Source: Arthrobacter crystallopoietes (GTDB lineage Bacteria > Actinomycetota > Actinomycetes > Actinomycetales > Micrococcaceae). Taken from it: a stretch of DNA of 64,000 nucleotides. Under the pieces are notes generated by a model. That model saw nothing but the letters and a program-made list of their open reading frames with translations. It did no database searches and was not told the origin of the DNA. Location of the stretch: positions 4,154,001 to 4,218,000 of the forward strand of contig NZ_CP018863.1 in NCBI RefSeq assembly GCF_002849715.1, written 5' to 3'. The translations under genes were made by a program, and so were the position numbers. Below, one piece after another: positions 28,782-39,505 of this stretch; the first letter of the stretch is position 1; the number at the start of each line of letters is the position of its first letter.

Positions 28782-29696
28782 CTACCAGCCGCGCTCGGCG
28801 AGGCGGTGCGGTTCAGGAATTTCGTCTACGTTGATGCCGACCATGGCTTCGCCCAGTCCGCGGGAGACCTTGGCGATCATGTCCGGGTCGTCGTAGAACG
28901 TGGTGGCCTTGACGATGGCAGCGGCGCGCTCGGCCGGGTTGCCGGACTTGAAGATACCGGAACCGACGAACACGCCGTCAGCCCCGAGCTGCATCATCAT
29001 GGCCGCATCCGACGGAGTGGCGATACCACCTGCGGTGAAGAGCACCACGGGAAGCTTGCCGGTCGAAGCGATTTCCTTGACCAGTTCGTACGGGGCCTGC
29101 AGTTCCTTGGCCGCGACGTACAGCTCGTCTTCCGGCAGGGCGGCGAGCTTGGCGATCTGCGCGCGGATCTGGCGCATGTGCCCGGTGGCGTTGGAGACAT
29201 CGCCGGTACCGGCTTCACCCTTGGAGCGGATCATGGCCGCGCCTTCGTTGATGCGGCGCAGGGCCTCGCCCAGGTTGGTGGCACCGCAGACGAACGGAAC
29301 GGTGAAGTTCCACTTGTCGATGTGGTTGGTGTAGTCGGCCGGGGTCAGGACCTCGGACTCGTCAATGTAGTCCACGCCGAGGGACTGCAGGACCTGGGCC
29401 TCGACGAAGTGGCCGATGCGCGCCTTGGCCATCACCGGAATGGAAACGGCTTCGATGATGCCGTCGATCATGTCCGGATCGCTCATGCGGGACACGCCGC
29501 CCTGGGCACGGATGTCGGCGGGAACCCGCTCGAGAGCCATCACGGCGACCGCGCCGGCGTCTTCGGCGATGCGGGCCTGCTCGGGGGTTACGACGTCCAT
29601 GATGACGCCGCCCTTCAACATTTCAGCCATACCGCGCTTAACCCGGCTGCTGCCCGTTACCGGTGCGTGAGTTGAAGTTTCGTTACTGCTGGACAC
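28782..29696 (-). CDS. pdxS: Pyridoxal 5'-phosphate synthase subunit PdxS
   Basis: The product (304 aa) is a TIM-barrel synthase that builds PLP from ribose 5-phosphate, glyceraldehyde 3-phosphate and ammonia. Signatures include [20 protein letters not shown], the Schiff-base Lys in [14 protein letters not shown], the phosphate loop [10 protein letters not shown], and [22 protein letters not shown] 29696 follows AGGGG by 6 nt. It works with PdxT encoded at 21286-21951. It is downstream of pgsA in the opposite-to-usual neighbour sense only by distance from pdxT; a 108-nt gap separates it from pgsA. Confidence 0.96.
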   Translation of the reverse strand: MSSSNETSTHAPVTGSSRVKRGMAEMLKGGVIMDVVTPEQARIAEDAGAVAVMALERVPADIRAQGGVSRMSDPDMIDGIIEAVSIPVMAKARIGHFVEAQVLQSLGVDYIDESEVLTPADYTNHIDKWNFTVPFVCGATNLGEALRRINEGAAMIRSKGEAGTGDVSNATGHMRQIRAQIAKLAALPEDELYVAAKELQAPYELVKEIASTGKLPVVLFTAGGIATPSDAAMMMQLGADGVFVGSGIFKSGNPAERAAAIVKATTFYDDPDMIAKVSRGLGEAMVGINVDEIPEPHRLAERGW

Positions 29697-29804
29697 TAAA
29701 AGCCCCTAGGAGTTGGTGGGAAGGAGTACATTTCATGATACGCCGTGCCGTGGTGTTTCAGCTCACCTGTGACAGCATGCGGCACGGGCTAAGTCAGGGC
29801 CGCT

Positions 29805-30416
29805 TCATGCTTCGACTTGCGTCTGCCGGTAGACGGCCAGAATGCGCTGGATAACGGTGACCAGGCTGGCGGCGGCCAGCAGGACCAACACCACGAGCAG
29901 TACTACCGGCGGCAGTCCGAGCCCGGTGAAGCCGGTGAAGACCAGCACCGCGACGAGCCGCTCGGAGCGCTCTGCTATTCCGACGTCGGCCCTGCAGCCG
30001 AGGGATTCGGCTTTCGCCCGCGCGTAGGAAACCAGCATGCCCAGAACCAGACAGATCAGTGCGGCCACGGCGATGGGAACGCTGGCTCCGCCCGTGAAGA
30101 ACCATATGGTGACTCCGGCGAACACCGCGGCGTCCGCCAGACGATCCAAGGTCGAATCCAGGAAGCTCCCCCAACTGCTGCTGCGGTTGAGCATCCGGGC
30201 CATCAGCCCGTCCACCATGTCCGAGAAAACGAACGCGGTAATAAAGAGCGTGCCCCAGAACAATTCGCCCATGGGGTAGAAGACCAAGGCACCAATGGAC
30301 ACGCCAAGAGTGCCGATGATGGTCACCGCATCGGGGGAAACACCGAGTTTGATCAGCAGCCGCGCCAAAGGGGCAAACAGCTTCCCGAAGAAACCGCGCG
30401 CGTACTTATTGAGCAT
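29805..30416 (-). CDS. pgsA: CDP-alcohol phosphatidyltransferase (PIP synthase type PgsA)
   Basis: The product (203 aa) is a polytopic membrane enzyme. The CDP-OH-P signature D-x2-DG-x2-AR-x8-G-x3-D-x3-D is complete in SDMVDGLMARMLNRSSSWGS and the following FLDSTLDRLAD. Position next to a HIT protein and thrS matches M. tuberculosis pgsA1, which makes phosphatidylinositol phosphate from CDP-diacylglycerol and inositol phosphate. That specific substrate is inferred from synteny. It lies 8 nt after the HIT gene, so it is co-transcribed with thrS and HIT. Confidence 0.9.
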   Translation of the reverse strand: MLNKYARGFFGKLFAPLARLLIKLGVSPDAVTIIGTLGVSIGALVFYPMGELFWGTLFITAFVFSDMVDGLMARMLNRSSSWGSFLDSTLDRLADAAVFAGVTIWFFTGGASVPIAVAALICLVLGMLVSYARAKAESLGCRADVGIAERSERLVAVLVFTGFTGLGLPPVVLLVVLVLLAAASLVTVIQRILAVYRQTQVEA

Positions 30417-30424
30417 TCGTGCCG

Positions 30425-31003
30425 CTACCCGGCCGGCCAGGCTTGCGCCACCTGTTGACGGACTTCGTCCAGGGTCTGCGTGATGGCCTTCGTCTGTGCG
30501 ATGATCGGCAGGAAATTCCCGTCCCCGCCCCAGCGCGGCACAACGTGCTGATGCAGGTGTGCGGCCACGCCTGCTCCCCCGGTCACGCCCTGGTTCATGC
30601 CCAGGTTGAAACCGGTTGGATTGGCCACCTTGCGCAGCACGCGCATGGCAGTCTGGGTCAGCTCGGCGAACTCGGCTGTTTCTTCCACGGTGATGTCGGT
30701 GTAGTCCGGAACGTGGCGGTACGGGCAGATCAGCAAGTGGCCGGGGTTGTACGGGAAAAGGTTCAGCACAACGTAGTTGAACTTGCCCCGGTACACGATC
30801 AAGGATTCTTCATCGGAACGTCCCGGCGCCACGCAGAAGGGGCACTCGTCCTTGCCCTTGAACTGGTCCTGTCCGCCTTTGACGTAGGCCATGCGGTGCG
30901 GAGTCCAGAGGCGCTGGAAGGCGTCCGGAACCCCGGCCAGCTCGAACTCGTCGGTCATCTGGCCTTCAGGCTGCTGGTGAGGCACACCCGCCGAATCCGT
31001 CAT
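30425..31003 (-). CDS. HIT-family nucleotide hydrolase/phosphorylase
   Basis: The product (192 aa) has the histidine-triad motif [10 protein letters not shown], and the usual upstream strands [25 protein letters not shown] pair lies N-terminal to it. The genomic counterpart in M. tuberculosis (Rv2613c, thrS-HIT-pgsA order) is an Ap4A phosphorylase, so a diadenosine-polyphosphate role is plausible. The ATG overlaps the thrS stop by 4 nt (ATGA). The cytosolic location is inferred from the absence of a signal or membrane segment. Confidence 0.9.
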   Translation of the reverse strand: MTDSAGVPHQQPEGQMTDEFELAGVPDAFQRLWTPHRMAYVKGGQDQFKGKDECPFCVAPGRSDEESLIVYRGKFNYVVLNLFPYNPGHLLICPYRHVPDYTDITVEETAEFAELTQTAMRVLRKVANPTGFNLGMNQGVTGGAGVAAHLHQHVVPRWGGDGNFLPIIAQTKAITQTLDEVRQQVAQAWPAG

Positions 31004-33018
31004 AGCTGGTGATCCCGGTTACGGACGGCTTCAACAATCCTGGCCACGGCGCCGTCGACGGGTACGCCGTTGTCCTGGCTGCCGTCGCGGAAACGGAAGG
31101 ACACTGCGCCGGCTTCGGCGTCTTCACCGCCGGCGATGAGGACAAACGGGATCTTGTCCTTGCTGGCGGTCCGGATCTTCTTCGGGAACCGGTCCGAACC
31201 GAAATCTGCTTCCGCCCGAATACCAGCGGCCTTGAGCTTGGCGATGACCTCGCCCATGTAGTCGTTGAAGGCCTCCGCCACGGGGATACCGACAACCTGC
31301 ACCGGTGCGAGCCAGGCCGGGAAGGCACCGGCATAGTGCTCGATGAGCACGCCCATGAAGCGTTCGACCGAGCCGAACAGGGCACGGTGGATCATGACGG
31401 GGCGCTGGCGGGAACCGTCGGCTGCCTGGTACTCAAGTTCGAAGCGCTCGGGCAGGTTGAAGTCCAGCTGGATGGTGGACATCTGCCAGGTACGGCCGAT
31501 CGCGTCGCGGGCCTGCACAGAGATCTTCGGGCCGTAGAACGCAGCTCCGCCCGGATCCGGAACCAGCTCCAGACCGGAGGCTTCGGCGACTTCGGCCAGC
31601 GTACGGGTAGCTTCATCCCAGACTTCGTCTGCACCGACGTACTTCTCGGGATCCTTGGTGGAGAGTTCCAGATAGAAATCGTCCAGCCCGTAGTCCTTGA
31701 GCAGCGCCAGCACAAAGTTCAGGGTATTGGTCAGTTCGTCCTTCATCTGCTCGCGGGTGCAGTAGATGTGGGCGTCATCCTGGGTCATGCCGCGGACCCG
31801 GGTCAGCCCATGCACCACACCCGATTTCTCATAGCGGTAGACGGAACCGAATTCGAACATCCGCAGCGGCAGCTCGCGGTAAGAACGTCCGCGTGAGCGG
31901 AAGATCAGGTTGTGCATCGGGCAGTTCATCGGCTTCAGGTAATAGTCCTGGCCGGGTTTGACCACTTCATTGGTTTCGGGGTCGCGGGTCTCGTCCACGT
32001 GGATGGGCGGGAACATGCCGTCGCGGTACCAGTCCAGGTGGCCGGAGACTTCGTACAGGTGCCCCTTGGTGATATGCGGGGTGTAGACGAAGTCGTAGCC
32101 GGCTTCGGTGTGCCGCTGGCGTGAATAGTCTTCCATCGCCTTGCGGACAATGCCGCCCTTCGGATGGAACACCGGCAGCCCTGAACCGAGTTCATCGGGG
32201 AAGGAGAACAAGTCAAGCTCCGAACCCAGCTTGCGGTGGTCCCGGCGCTCGGCCTCCGCGAGGCGCTCCTGGTAGGCCTTCAGCGCCTCCTTGGTGGGCC
32301 AGGCGGTGCCGTAGATGCGCTGCAACTGCTTGTTCTTCTCGTTGCCCAGCCAATAGGCGGCCGCCGAGCGGGTCAGCGCGAAGGCGTTCGAGATGAGCTT
32401 GGTGTTGGGAAGGTGCGGGCCACGGCAGAGGTCGCACCAGATGGTGTCGCCGGTCTTGCGGTCCACATTGTCGTAGATGGTGATCTCGCCGGCACCGACC
32501 TCGACGTTCACGCCCTCGCCGGCTTCATCGGCTTCGGCTGACTTGTCCAGCAGGATCAGCTTATAAGGTTCATCAGCCATGGCAGCCCGGGCTTCGTCCT
32601 CCGTGACCACCCGGCGGGCAAACTTCTGGTTCTGGTTGACGATCTTGAGCATCATCTTCTCAAGGGTCTTCAGATCATCAGGAGTGAAAGGTTCCTCGAC
32701 GTCGAAATCAAAGTAAAAGCCGTCGGTGATGTACGGGCCGATGCCGAGCTTGGCGTCCGGGCGGAGCTGCTGCACGGCCTGTGCCATCACATGGGCAGTG
32801 GAGTGGCGCAGGACGTTCAGCCCGTCGGGGGAATCGATGGTTACGGATTCGATCTTGGCGTCTTCGGACAGCGGCTGGTCCAGGTCTTTGAGCACCCCGT
32901 CCACGCGCATTACGACGACGTCGCGGCGCTCGAAGAATAACTCCGCCCCGGTAATGCCCGTGTTCACTTGTTTCTCTTCGCCGTCGACGATGAGAGTCAT
33001 GTTTTGGGGCGCTGACAC
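31000..33018 (-). CDS. thrS: Threonyl-tRNA synthetase
   Basis: The product (672 aa) is a class II synthetase. The N-terminal TGS domain ([20 protein letters not shown]) is followed by the editing domain and the catalytic core with the zinc/threonine site ([20 protein letters not shown]) and motif 2 ([20 protein letters not shown]). The C-terminal anticodon-binding domain contains [18 protein letters not shown] 33018 is preferred because AAGGAG precedes it by 7 nt; the longer frame to 33225 has no support. It is first in a coupled thrS-HIT-pgsA group, 73 nt downstream of dnaE2. Confidence 0.96.
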   Translation of the reverse strand: MSAPQNMTLIVDGEEKQVNTGITGAELFFERRDVVVMRVDGVLKDLDQPLSEDAKIESVTIDSPDGLNVLRHSTAHVMAQAVQQLRPDAKLGIGPYITDGFYFDFDVEEPFTPDDLKTLEKMMLKIVNQNQKFARRVVTEDEARAAMADEPYKLILLDKSAEADEAGEGVNVEVGAGEITIYDNVDRKTGDTIWCDLCRGPHLPNTKLISNAFALTRSAAAYWLGNEKNKQLQRIYGTAWPTKEALKAYQERLAEAERRDHRKLGSELDLFSFPDELGSGLPVFHPKGGIVRKAMEDYSRQRHTEAGYDFVYTPHITKGHLYEVSGHLDWYRDGMFPPIHVDETRDPETNEVVKPGQDYYLKPMNCPMHNLIFRSRGRSYRELPLRMFEFGSVYRYEKSGVVHGLTRVRGMTQDDAHIYCTREQMKDELTNTLNFVLALLKDYGLDDFYLELSTKDPEKYVGADEVWDEATRTLAEVAEASGLELVPDPGGAAFYGPKISVQARDAIGRTWQMSTIQLDFNLPERFELEYQAADGSRQRPVMIHRALFGSVERFMGVLIEHYAGAFPAWLAPVQVVGIPVAEAFNDYMGEVIAKLKAAGIRAEADFGSDRFPKKIRTASKDKIPFVLIAGGEDAEAGAVSFRFRDGSQDNGVPVDGAVARIVEAVRNRDHQL

Positions 33019-33091
33019 GAAGGTCTCCTTATGTTTCGATTTAGGCCTGTACCGCGCCACCATACTTTGGGTGCCACGAGCCTCTTTGATG

Positions 33092-36000
33092 TTATCCGCT
33101 GATATTGAGCCCGACCAACATGGCACGGTCCGGGAGTTGCAGGTGCGGCTGCTCGTGGGCAGACACCGGTGTTTCCGCCGGACGGACGAGGGGCAGCGTC
33201 TCCGGACGGGAAAGATCCCAGGCATCGGTGGCTTGCAGACTCATACCCCGCGGTCCCGTCCTCCTCGTCAGTCCTTGGATTAACAGCAGCCTGGTGCCGA
33301 ACAGCAAGGGCCCGGCCTTGTCCTGCGCTTCATGGAAGAAAGTGCAGTCCACACAACCCGTGCCGTCATCCACACTGATGAACACCACACGGCGGCCTCC
33401 GCGCATGGGTGGGGTTTGGGTGGCGACCCGGATTCCTGCCACCAGGACCTGGGTTCCGTTGCGCAGGGAAAGCAGGTCCTTGGCTGCGGTTACCTTCAGT
33501 TCTTTCAGCAGCGGCGCGTAGCTGTCCATCAGATGCGCGCTGACGTCCACGGCCAGCAGGTCCAGTTCGGTGCGGACCTTTTCCAGCATCGTCGGTTCCG
33601 GCAGGCATGTTTTGAGGTTGCTCAATTCCAGATCGCCCAGCGGGAATGAGAGCTGGCCGTCGATGGGTTCGTAGCGGCGCGGAACCGGGCGGACCGGAGG
33701 CTTATCCAGGTGATGGACGAGATCCGCGCGGGTGGAGGTCCCCTTGCGTCCGGCCAGGTGGTTGAGCTCGTCGAAGGCTCCCAGTTTGGCCAACCGTTTC
33801 AATGTAGGTCTGCTGACCTTGGCCCGCGCCCGCAAATCGGCCAAGGAATCATAGGGCTGCCCGGCCACAATGCGTTTCAGCTCTGCAGCTGATAATCCGT
33901 AGATCCCGGCAAGGCTCAAGCGGATTCCGAGTTTTTCCGGCTCACCGTTGGCAGCAGGCATGCGCTCAACCCTGTACATATCTGCGCTGCGGTTGATATC
34001 CAACGGCAGAATGGGGATTCCCATCCGGCGGGCTTCAGCCACCAGCAATCTACGTGGGTACATTCCCGGGTCATGCTCCCAAAGGCCGGCTAGGAAGGCT
34101 TCGGGATGGTGCGCCTTCAGCCAGGCCGACTGGTACGTGGGCACGGCAAAAGCAGCCCCGTGAGCTTTGCAGAACCCAAAACTGCCGAAGGCTTTCAGCG
34201 TGCTCCAGATCTTGTCAATGGTGTCCATAGAGTATCCGCGCTCCATGGCTTGGCGGCGGAAATATTCCTCCACTGTCGGTTCCGCCCCCTCGTCCCCCAG
34301 CAAGCGGCGGAACTCGTCTGCCCTGGCCAGGCCGCAGCCGGTAAAAACATCGAAGGTCCGCAAAACCTGCTCGTGAAAAACCGTGACGCCATGGGTTTCT
34401 TTAAGCACAGTTTCCAGATCAGCATGCGGGTAGTTTTCCGGGGCCCATCCATGGCGTTGTTCCAGGAAGGGGCGGACCATGTCCGATTTCATTGGGCCGG
34501 GCCGGAAGAGGGAGATATCTATGATCAAGTCGTTAAAATTGCGGGGGGCCATTTTGCCCACCAGTTCCCGCTGGCCCGGGGATTCGATCTGGAAACATCC
34601 CAGGGTATGGGTGCTGCGGATCAGTTCAAAGGTTTCTTCATCATCGAGCGGAACTGCTTCCAAATTGATCCGGCCGTCCTCGGCGATATAGCCAGGGCCA
34701 TTGCCGCCGGCGTCAACCGGATGGTTTCCGGCAGCGGTAACTGCGGCCTTTCCCGAATGGATGCGGACAATCTCGTTCACGGCATAGGCCATGGAACTTT
34801 GCATCCGGACGCCGAGCACATCGAGTTTGAGCATGCCCATCGGGTCCATGTCGTGTTTGTCGAACTGGCTCATCGGCAGGCCGAGTCCGCTGGGCTGGAC
34901 CGGTGTCCGGTCCAGCAGGGATTCATCCCCCAGAATCACACCACAGGGATGCATGGAAATGTGCCGCGGCAGCCTATCCAGCCGCTCCGTCACATCCACC
35001 AGCAAATCCAGCTGTTTGTTCTGCTCTACCTGTGCGGAAAAATCACGAAGTTCGGGCTTCTCTTCCATTGCTTCCCGGAATTTCCGGGCCGAGAAACGCC
35101 AAAGCTGTTTGGCGATGCCGGAGATGTCCTCCTCTTCCATCCCCAAAGCAAGGCCGGCATCGCGGACGGCTCCGCGAGCGCGGTAGCCGTTCTGCATGCT
35201 CATCAAAGTCACCCGCCGGTCCCCGAACCGTTCGAAGATCTGCCGATAGACGTTATGGCGTTCGGCGCTTTCCACGTCAATGTCGATATCCGGCAGGGTT
35301 GAACGGTCGCGGGAGAGGAACCGTTCAAAAATCAGCCCATGCGCCAACGGGTTGACATGGCTGATGTAGAGCAAATAGTTCACCAGGCTCGATGCTCCGG
35401 ATCCCCGGGCCGATGCCCTGACCCCCATATCGGTGATGATCTTTGATACCTCGGCCACGGTCAGGAAATACGAGGCGAAACCAAGTCTGGTGATAATACC
35501 CAGTTCATGGGCCAGGCGGTCCCGCAGCTCATGTTCGGCTTTGCCGCTGATGCCGGGGAACCTGGCGGTAATCCCTGTTTCGCAACGTTGGATAAGTTCT
35601 GTCACCGGGTCCTGGCCGATCCCGATTACCGATGCCTCCGGCACCACCGGGTTCTTGTAACCCATGTCCTGGTACGGATCCATCCGACAGCGATCTGCAA
35701 CTGTTTCAGTCATCGCCAGCAGTTCCCCGGCGCCGGCACGGCCCGTACCTGCCTCCTGCGCGGTTTCATACGCCAGGACCTGCATCTGGGCAGAGCTTTT
35801 GAGCCAGCCTTGGCCGTTGGGCTGCAGATCCGGCAGCTTTGCGAGCGCGGTTAAAGCACGGACGGAGTCCAGTACGTCTGCAGTAGCGGCGTCATCCACT
35901 TGACGGTATCTCGCCGCGTTTGTAAGCACTGCCGGCAAGTCCAAGTCAGCGGCCAGCTTCAACATTCTGACGGCATGGGCCGTACTGAGATTGTCGCCGG

Positions 36001-36583
36001 GCGGACTGAGGTGGTTGACCACTTCCAGCACCAGGGAACCGGCTGGCATGATGCTGCGCCAACGACCCGCCAGCCGGCGGGCCTCCGCATAACGGCGGTG
36101 CCGCAATGCCTGTCCAACATCAGAATACGGGCCCAGCAGCACCGTGAGCACAGCTGGGGAACCTGCATCAGATGACTCCGGGGAACCTGTGGCGCGGTGT
36201 GCTATCTGCACTATGCCCACACCCGGCTCCCTGCCCTTGGCCCCGCGGCCGGAGGCTGTACCTTCATGCGCATCCGAGATCAACCGGCACAAGGCGTGAT
36301 AGCCCCTGCCGTTGTTATGGCCGTGGGCCAAGACAACTACCCGGCCAGTGCTTTGCCCCTGGGAACCATGGAGGGCGAGGTCTACCCCCACAATCGGATC
36401 AATCCCGGCGGCCAGACAGGCTTTGACATGTTTGACCGTTCCGTACAGTCCATCCCGGTCAGTGCATGCCAAGGCATCCGCACCGTCGTCGGCCGCCGCC
36501 GCCACCAGTTCATCCGGCCAGGACACGCCATAGTGGGCGCTGAAGGCCGATGAAACATGCAAGTGGGTAAAGCTCATGATCAT
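33092..36583 (-). CDS. dnaE2: Error-prone DNA polymerase III alpha-like DnaE2/ImuC
   Basis: The product (1163 aa) has a PHP domain at the N-terminus ([29 protein letters not shown]), then the C-family polymerase core with catalytic Asp residues in [10 protein letters not shown] (431-436) and MLKLDVLG (D588). The tail has an HhH region ([19 protein letters not shown]) and a C-terminal OB fold ([20 protein letters not shown]). Length and C-terminus fit the damage-inducible DnaE2 type, not the replicative DnaE1. It lies 36 nt after the DUF6504 gene in one SOS-type operon. An in-frame ATG at 36577 (MSFTHLHV) is an equally plausible start. DnaE2 normally needs ImuB, which is not at this locus. Confidence 0.9.
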   Translation of the reverse strand: MIMSFTHLHVSSAFSAHYGVSWPDELVAAAADDGADALACTDRDGLYGTVKHVKACLAAGIDPIVGVDLALHGSQGQSTGRVVVLAHGHNNGRGYHALCRLISDAHEGTASGRGAKGREPGVGIVQIAHRATGSPESSDAGSPAVLTVLLGPYSDVGQALRHRRYAEARRLAGRWRSIMPAGSLVLEVVNHLSPPGDNLSTAHAVRMLKLAADLDLPAVLTNAARYRQVDDAATADVLDSVRALTALAKLPDLQPNGQGWLKSSAQMQVLAYETAQEAGTGRAGAGELLAMTETVADRCRMDPYQDMGYKNPVVPEASVIGIGQDPVTELIQRCETGITARFPGISGKAEHELRDRLAHELGIITRLGFASYFLTVAEVSKIITDMGVRASARGSGASSLVNYLLYISHVNPLAHGLIFERFLSRDRSTLPDIDIDVESAERHNVYRQIFERFGDRRVTLMSMQNGYRARGAVRDAGLALGMEEEDISGIAKQLWRFSARKFREAMEEKPELRDFSAQVEQNKQLDLLVDVTERLDRLPRHISMHPCGVILGDESLLDRTPVQPSGLGLPMSQFDKHDMDPMGMLKLDVLGVRMQSSMAYAVNEIVRIHSGKAAVTAAGNHPVDAGGNGPGYIAEDGRINLEAVPLDDEETFELIRSTHTLGCFQIESPGQRELVGKMAPRNFNDLIIDISLFRPGPMKSDMVRPFLEQRHGWAPENYPHADLETVLKETHGVTVFHEQVLRTFDVFTGCGLARADEFRRLLGDEGAEPTVEEYFRRQAMERGYSMDTIDKIWSTLKAFGSFGFCKAHGAAFAVPTYQSAWLKAHHPEAFLAGLWEHDPGMYPRRLLVAEARRMGIPILPLDINRSADMYRVERMPAANGEPEKLGIRLSLAGIYGLSAAELKRIVAGQPYDSLADLRARAKVSRPTLKRLAKLGAFDELNHLAGRKGTSTRADLVHHLDKPPVRPVPRRYEPIDGQLSFPLGDLELSNLKTCLPEPTMLEKVRTELDLLAVDVSAHLMDSYAPLLKELKVTAAKDLLSLRNGTQVLVAGIRVATQTPPMRGGRRVVFISVDDGTGCVDCTFFHEAQDKAGPLLFGTRLLLIQGLTRRTGPRGMSLQATDAWDLSRPETLPLVRPAETPVSAHEQPHLQLPDRAMLVGLNISG

Positions 36584-36619
36584 CCAATGAACAAGTAAGA
36601 GAGACGGGGCAGGAACGTA

Positions 36620-36934
36620 TTAAGCGCTCAGGCGCTGCAGTGCCTCATGGACCCTGATCAGCCGCCAGCGTCCGGTATCTGCCTGATGGGAAAGATCAAG
36701 CGTGCGCAGTTCGGAGCGGCTGTTCAGCCGTGCCTGGACCCGCCAGATTTCATGGTCCACCAGTCCCGCTCCCCTGCCGCGTTCCGCCCGGAGCTCTTCG
36801 GCCCACCATTTTCGCCGCTCATACCAACGCACCGGTTCCGCTGCGATGTGCCAGGTCCGGTTCTGCCATCGCAATCTGATCGGCTGGCCGGCAGGAGAAC
36901 AAACAACTTCTACTGATTCGCTGAAAACACCCAT
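36620..36934 (-). CDS. DUF6504 family protein
   Basis: The product (104 aa) is soluble. Its features are VEVVCSPAGQPIRLRWQNRT, then an aromatic-rich AAEPVRWYERRKWWAEELR segment and RRLIRVHE-like WRLIRVHEALQRL. Small DUF6504 proteins usually sit between imuB and dnaE2 in actinobacterial mutasome operons; the function is unknown. ATG 36934 is chosen because AGGTGA lies upstream and the frame to 37096 would cross the LexA box and promoter. It is the first gene behind the SOS-type promoter. Confidence 0.75.
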   Translation of the reverse strand: MGVFSESVEVVCSPAGQPIRLRWQNRTWHIAAEPVRWYERRKWWAEELRAERGRGAGLVDHEIWRVQARLNSRSELRTLDLSHQADTGRWRLIRVHEALQRLSA

Positions 36935-37022
36935 GTTCCAGTCACCTTTCTTCTGGAAATACGGGCCAAACACTTCGATGCATGCTCCTGCCGACACGCC
37001 CGTCGAAATGGTTGACCTCTTC

Positions 37023-37028
37023 ATTCTA
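37023..37028 (-). promoter_or_regulatory. -10 element of the DUF6504-dnaE2 promoter
   Basis: On the - strand TAGAAT starts one nucleotide after the LexA-type palindrome. This gives a predicted leader of about 80 nt before DUF6504. Confidence 0.55.
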
Positions 37029-37029
37029 T

Positions 37030-37045
37030 TCGAATACGTATTCGA
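37030..37045 (-). promoter_or_regulatory. LexA (SOS) box
   Basis: TCGAATACGTATTCGA is a perfect 16-bp palindrome close to the actinobacterial SOS box TCGAAC-N4-GTTCGA. It sits directly upstream of a -10 hexamer and 95 nt upstream of the DUF6504-dnaE2 operon, where LexA would occlude RNA polymerase. Confidence 0.85.
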
Positions 37046-37166
37046 TTCAAAGGCGAGCTTACAAACCACCACCGACAAAATGTGCGGGCACCCCAAGATT
37101 TATCCAATAACCGAAGTCCACAGTTGTTCCAGCGCATCCCGCGCTATCAGCAACATCTAGAAGTAA

Positions 37167-37185
37167 TGGTGTCCGAGGGGGACAC
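37167..37185 (+). promoter_or_regulatory. Inverted repeat just upstream of the FG-GAP gene ribosome-binding site
   Basis: GGTGTCC-GAGGG-GGACACC forms a 7-bp stem with a 5-nt loop, 4 nt before the AAGGAG that serves the gene at 37203. It could be an operator or an mRNA hairpin; nothing identifies a regulator. Confidence 0.4.
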
Positions 37186-37202
37186 CTCACAAGGAGCCCA
37201 GC

Positions 37203-39386
37203 ATGTCACTCGCACCCAGGGCAGAGTTACAACCCAGCCCGACCCGGAAACGTATTGTCACTTCCCTGACGGCTGCCGCCATGCTGGCGGCTGCCTTCAC
37301 CCCGCTTGCCGCGATACCGGCGCACGCCGAACTCGCGGGAAGGGGCGAGGTGGACCCGCAGCACGGGTACCCCACCTGGTACTCCGACGGAACCGTCAAA
37401 CTCAAGTACTGCTATACGGCGGAAGACGGTTGCGTCTCCACTCCGCCGAACTCCGGTCCCGCTTCCTACCCGGACAACTTCCCCGACGAAGCCTTCTGGT
37501 TCCACGCGGAGGCGAGCGGCGGAAACCTCGGCCTGTACGAAGCTGCCCTCGAGGGCGCGCACGCCAATGAGGTAGTCGTTGACGGGGACCAAATGGGCTT
37601 TGCCCGGCTCCGGTTCCGCCTCGAAAACCTCGTTATCGGCGCGCAATACACCATTACCCACCCCTACGGCGTCCACACCTTTGAAGCGGTTGATGAGGAC
37701 GGCGTAGGCATCATCGAACAAACCATCGATGAAGGTTGCGACCCTGAAGCCGGCGGTCCATGCAACTGGGATTCCGTCGGTGCCGCCTTCCTCGGCGATT
37801 ACCAGCTAGGCACTACCGCGACCTTCCTCCGCCAGATCAATGCACCCGCAGGGCGGCTCGGAGATCCCGCCATTCCCGCCCCCGTTACAGGCGCACCGTC
37901 CGGCAACAACTTCGTGCAGGTGACCGGGCCTAACGCCGGAGGCCCGGGGGTAAACACCCTCACGGTTGACACCTTCGGCATCCAAGGCGTCATTTCCGAG
38001 GAAGTCGACGGGGCACCCAGCACGCCGGATCTGGCATCCGCCAGTGACAGCGGGCGGTCCGCCACGGACAACACCACTAATGTCGCCACACCGACGTTTG
38101 CCGGCAGCCTCCCTGCCAATACCAGCGGCACAGTGGATCTGATTGTCGACGACGCGGCCACACCTGCTGTTTCCGCTGCCAGCACAGGCAGCAGCTACAG
38201 CCTCGCGCTGACCACCCCGTTGAGCGACGGCGTCCACCGGATCCGGGCACGTATCGCCAACCCGGCGTTCGCCACGGATCCGGCAGCACCGGAGTTCCTG
38301 ACGTCGACCCCGGTGACCATCACGGTAGACACCGTTGCTCCGACGGCCACCATTTCCGCACCGGTGCCGTCCAATCCCTCCGCAGATACGACGCCGTCGT
38401 TCAACTTCGGCAGCAACGAGACCAACAGCTCCTACGATTGCCGACTGCTGCCATCCAACGATGTCTGGGAGGCAAACTGCGCTTCGGGCAAGACGTACGA
38501 CGCCCAGGTGAACGGGGTGTACACGTTCAACGTCCGCGCCGTTGATATGGCCGGTAACGTCGGGACGCCAGCCGCTCATGGCTGGGGAATCGGCACCACG
38601 GCAGGCCCCATGGGAACCGGCATCCAGAAGGACATGAACGGCGACACGAACCCGGACTACATCGGCCGCACCAGCGATGGCAAGCTCTGGTTCTACCCGG
38701 GCACGAATAATGGCCGTCTCAATCCGCGCGTCAATATTGGCAACAGCGGATGGAACGCCATGACCTCGCTGCTGATGCCAGGTGACTTCAATGGCGACAC
38801 CAGGTCGGACCTGATTGCCAGCGACACCTCCGGCAGGCTGTGGCTGTACGCAGGCGCAGGCGACGGCCGGCTTTCGGGCCGCACTCTGATCGGTGCAAGT
38901 GGCTGGAACTCGATGTCGGAGCTCGTCGTTCCGGGCGACTTCAATGGCGACACCGCTCCTGATCTGCTCGCTCGTGACAGCGCCGGCAAGTTGTGGCTCT
39001 ACCCGAACAACGGCAGCGGCGGCTTCAATACCAAGTCTGTGGCCGGTGCCAGCGGCTGGAACGCCATGACCGAACTCGCCGGCGTCGGAACCTTCGATGC
39101 AGGCACCACGAACGACATGATCGCACGGGACAGCAACGGCCGGCTCTACCTGTACAAGGGCAACGGAACCGGTGGCTTCAGTGCACGGGCCATGATCGGT
39201 TCAAGCGGCTGGAACTCCATGACCTCGCTGGTTGGACCGGGCGCGTTCGATACGGGCGCCAACAATGATGTGATCGCCCGTCACACGGACGGCCGGCTCT
39301 GGCTCTACCCGGGCAACGGCAGCGGCCTGGGCTCCCGTATCCAGATTGGGCATGGGTTCAACATCTTCACCATGATCGCCCAGTAA
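37203..39386 (+). CDS. Secreted FG-GAP/VCBS-repeat protein with Ig-like domain
   Basis: The product (727 aa) has a Sec signal peptide with predicted cleavage after AHA (residue 42). Residues about 43-270 form an N-terminal domain (HGYPTWYSDG, SYPDNFPDEAFWFHAEAS, VIGAQYTITHPYGVHTF) that I recall from other actinobacterial secreted proteins but cannot name. An Ig-like/Big-type region follows (about 285-470; VPSNPSADTTPSFNFGSNET), then five FG-GAP-like repeats of about 50 aa (38.63-39.38 kb) with LWLYPGNGSG and IGSSGWNSMTSL. Repeats 1-3 keep the DxNxDxxxD Ca2+-type loop; 4 and 5 have lost it. AAGGAG precedes the ATG. A surface or extracellular binding role is likely; no catalytic motif is seen. 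Confidence 0.85.
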   Translation: MSLAPRAELQPSPTRKRIVTSLTAAAMLAAAFTPLAAIPAHAELAGRGEVDPQHGYPTWYSDGTVKLKYCYTAEDGCVSTPPNSGPASYPDNFPDEAFWFHAEASGGNLGLYEAALEGAHANEVVVDGDQMGFARLRFRLENLVIGAQYTITHPYGVHTFEAVDEDGVGIIEQTIDEGCDPEAGGPCNWDSVGAAFLGDYQLGTTATFLRQINAPAGRLGDPAIPAPVTGAPSGNNFVQVTGPNAGGPGVNTLTVDTFGIQGVISEEVDGAPSTPDLASASDSGRSATDNTTNVATPTFAGSLPANTSGTVDLIVDDAATPAVSAASTGSSYSLALTTPLSDGVHRIRARIANPAFATDPAAPEFLTSTPVTITVDTVAPTATISAPVPSNPSADTTPSFNFGSNETNSSYDCRLLPSNDVWEANCASGKTYDAQVNGVYTFNVRAVDMAGNVGTPAAHGWGIGTTAGPMGTGIQKDMNGDTNPDYIGRTSDGKLWFYPGTNNGRLNPRVNIGNSGWNAMTSLLMPGDFNGDTRSDLIASDTSGRLWLYAGAGDGRLSGRTLIGASGWNSMSELVVPGDFNGDTAPDLLARDSAGKLWLYPNNGSGGFNTKSVAGASGWNAMTELAGVGTFDAGTTNDMIARDSNGRLYLYKGNGTGGFSARAMIGSSGWNSMTSLVGPGAFDTGANNDVIARHTDGRLWLYPGNGSGLGSRIQIGHGFNIFTMIAQ

Positions 39387-39413
39387 TTCAGGGACAGGAG
39401 TAACCCAAGGACA

Positions 39414-39470
39414 GGAGCCCGGCCGGGTTCCGAGCACCGCAGAAGCGGTTGCCGGATCCGGCCGGGCTCC
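39414..39470 (+). terminator. Terminator of the FG-GAP gene
   Basis: GGAGCCCGGCCGG pairs perfectly with CCGGCCGGGCTCC, with an inner ACCGC/GCGGT stem, followed by TTG. Confidence 0.75.
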
Positions 39471-39505
39471 TTGCCGTCCGCCTCACGCCCGGAGACTATT
39501 GAGGC

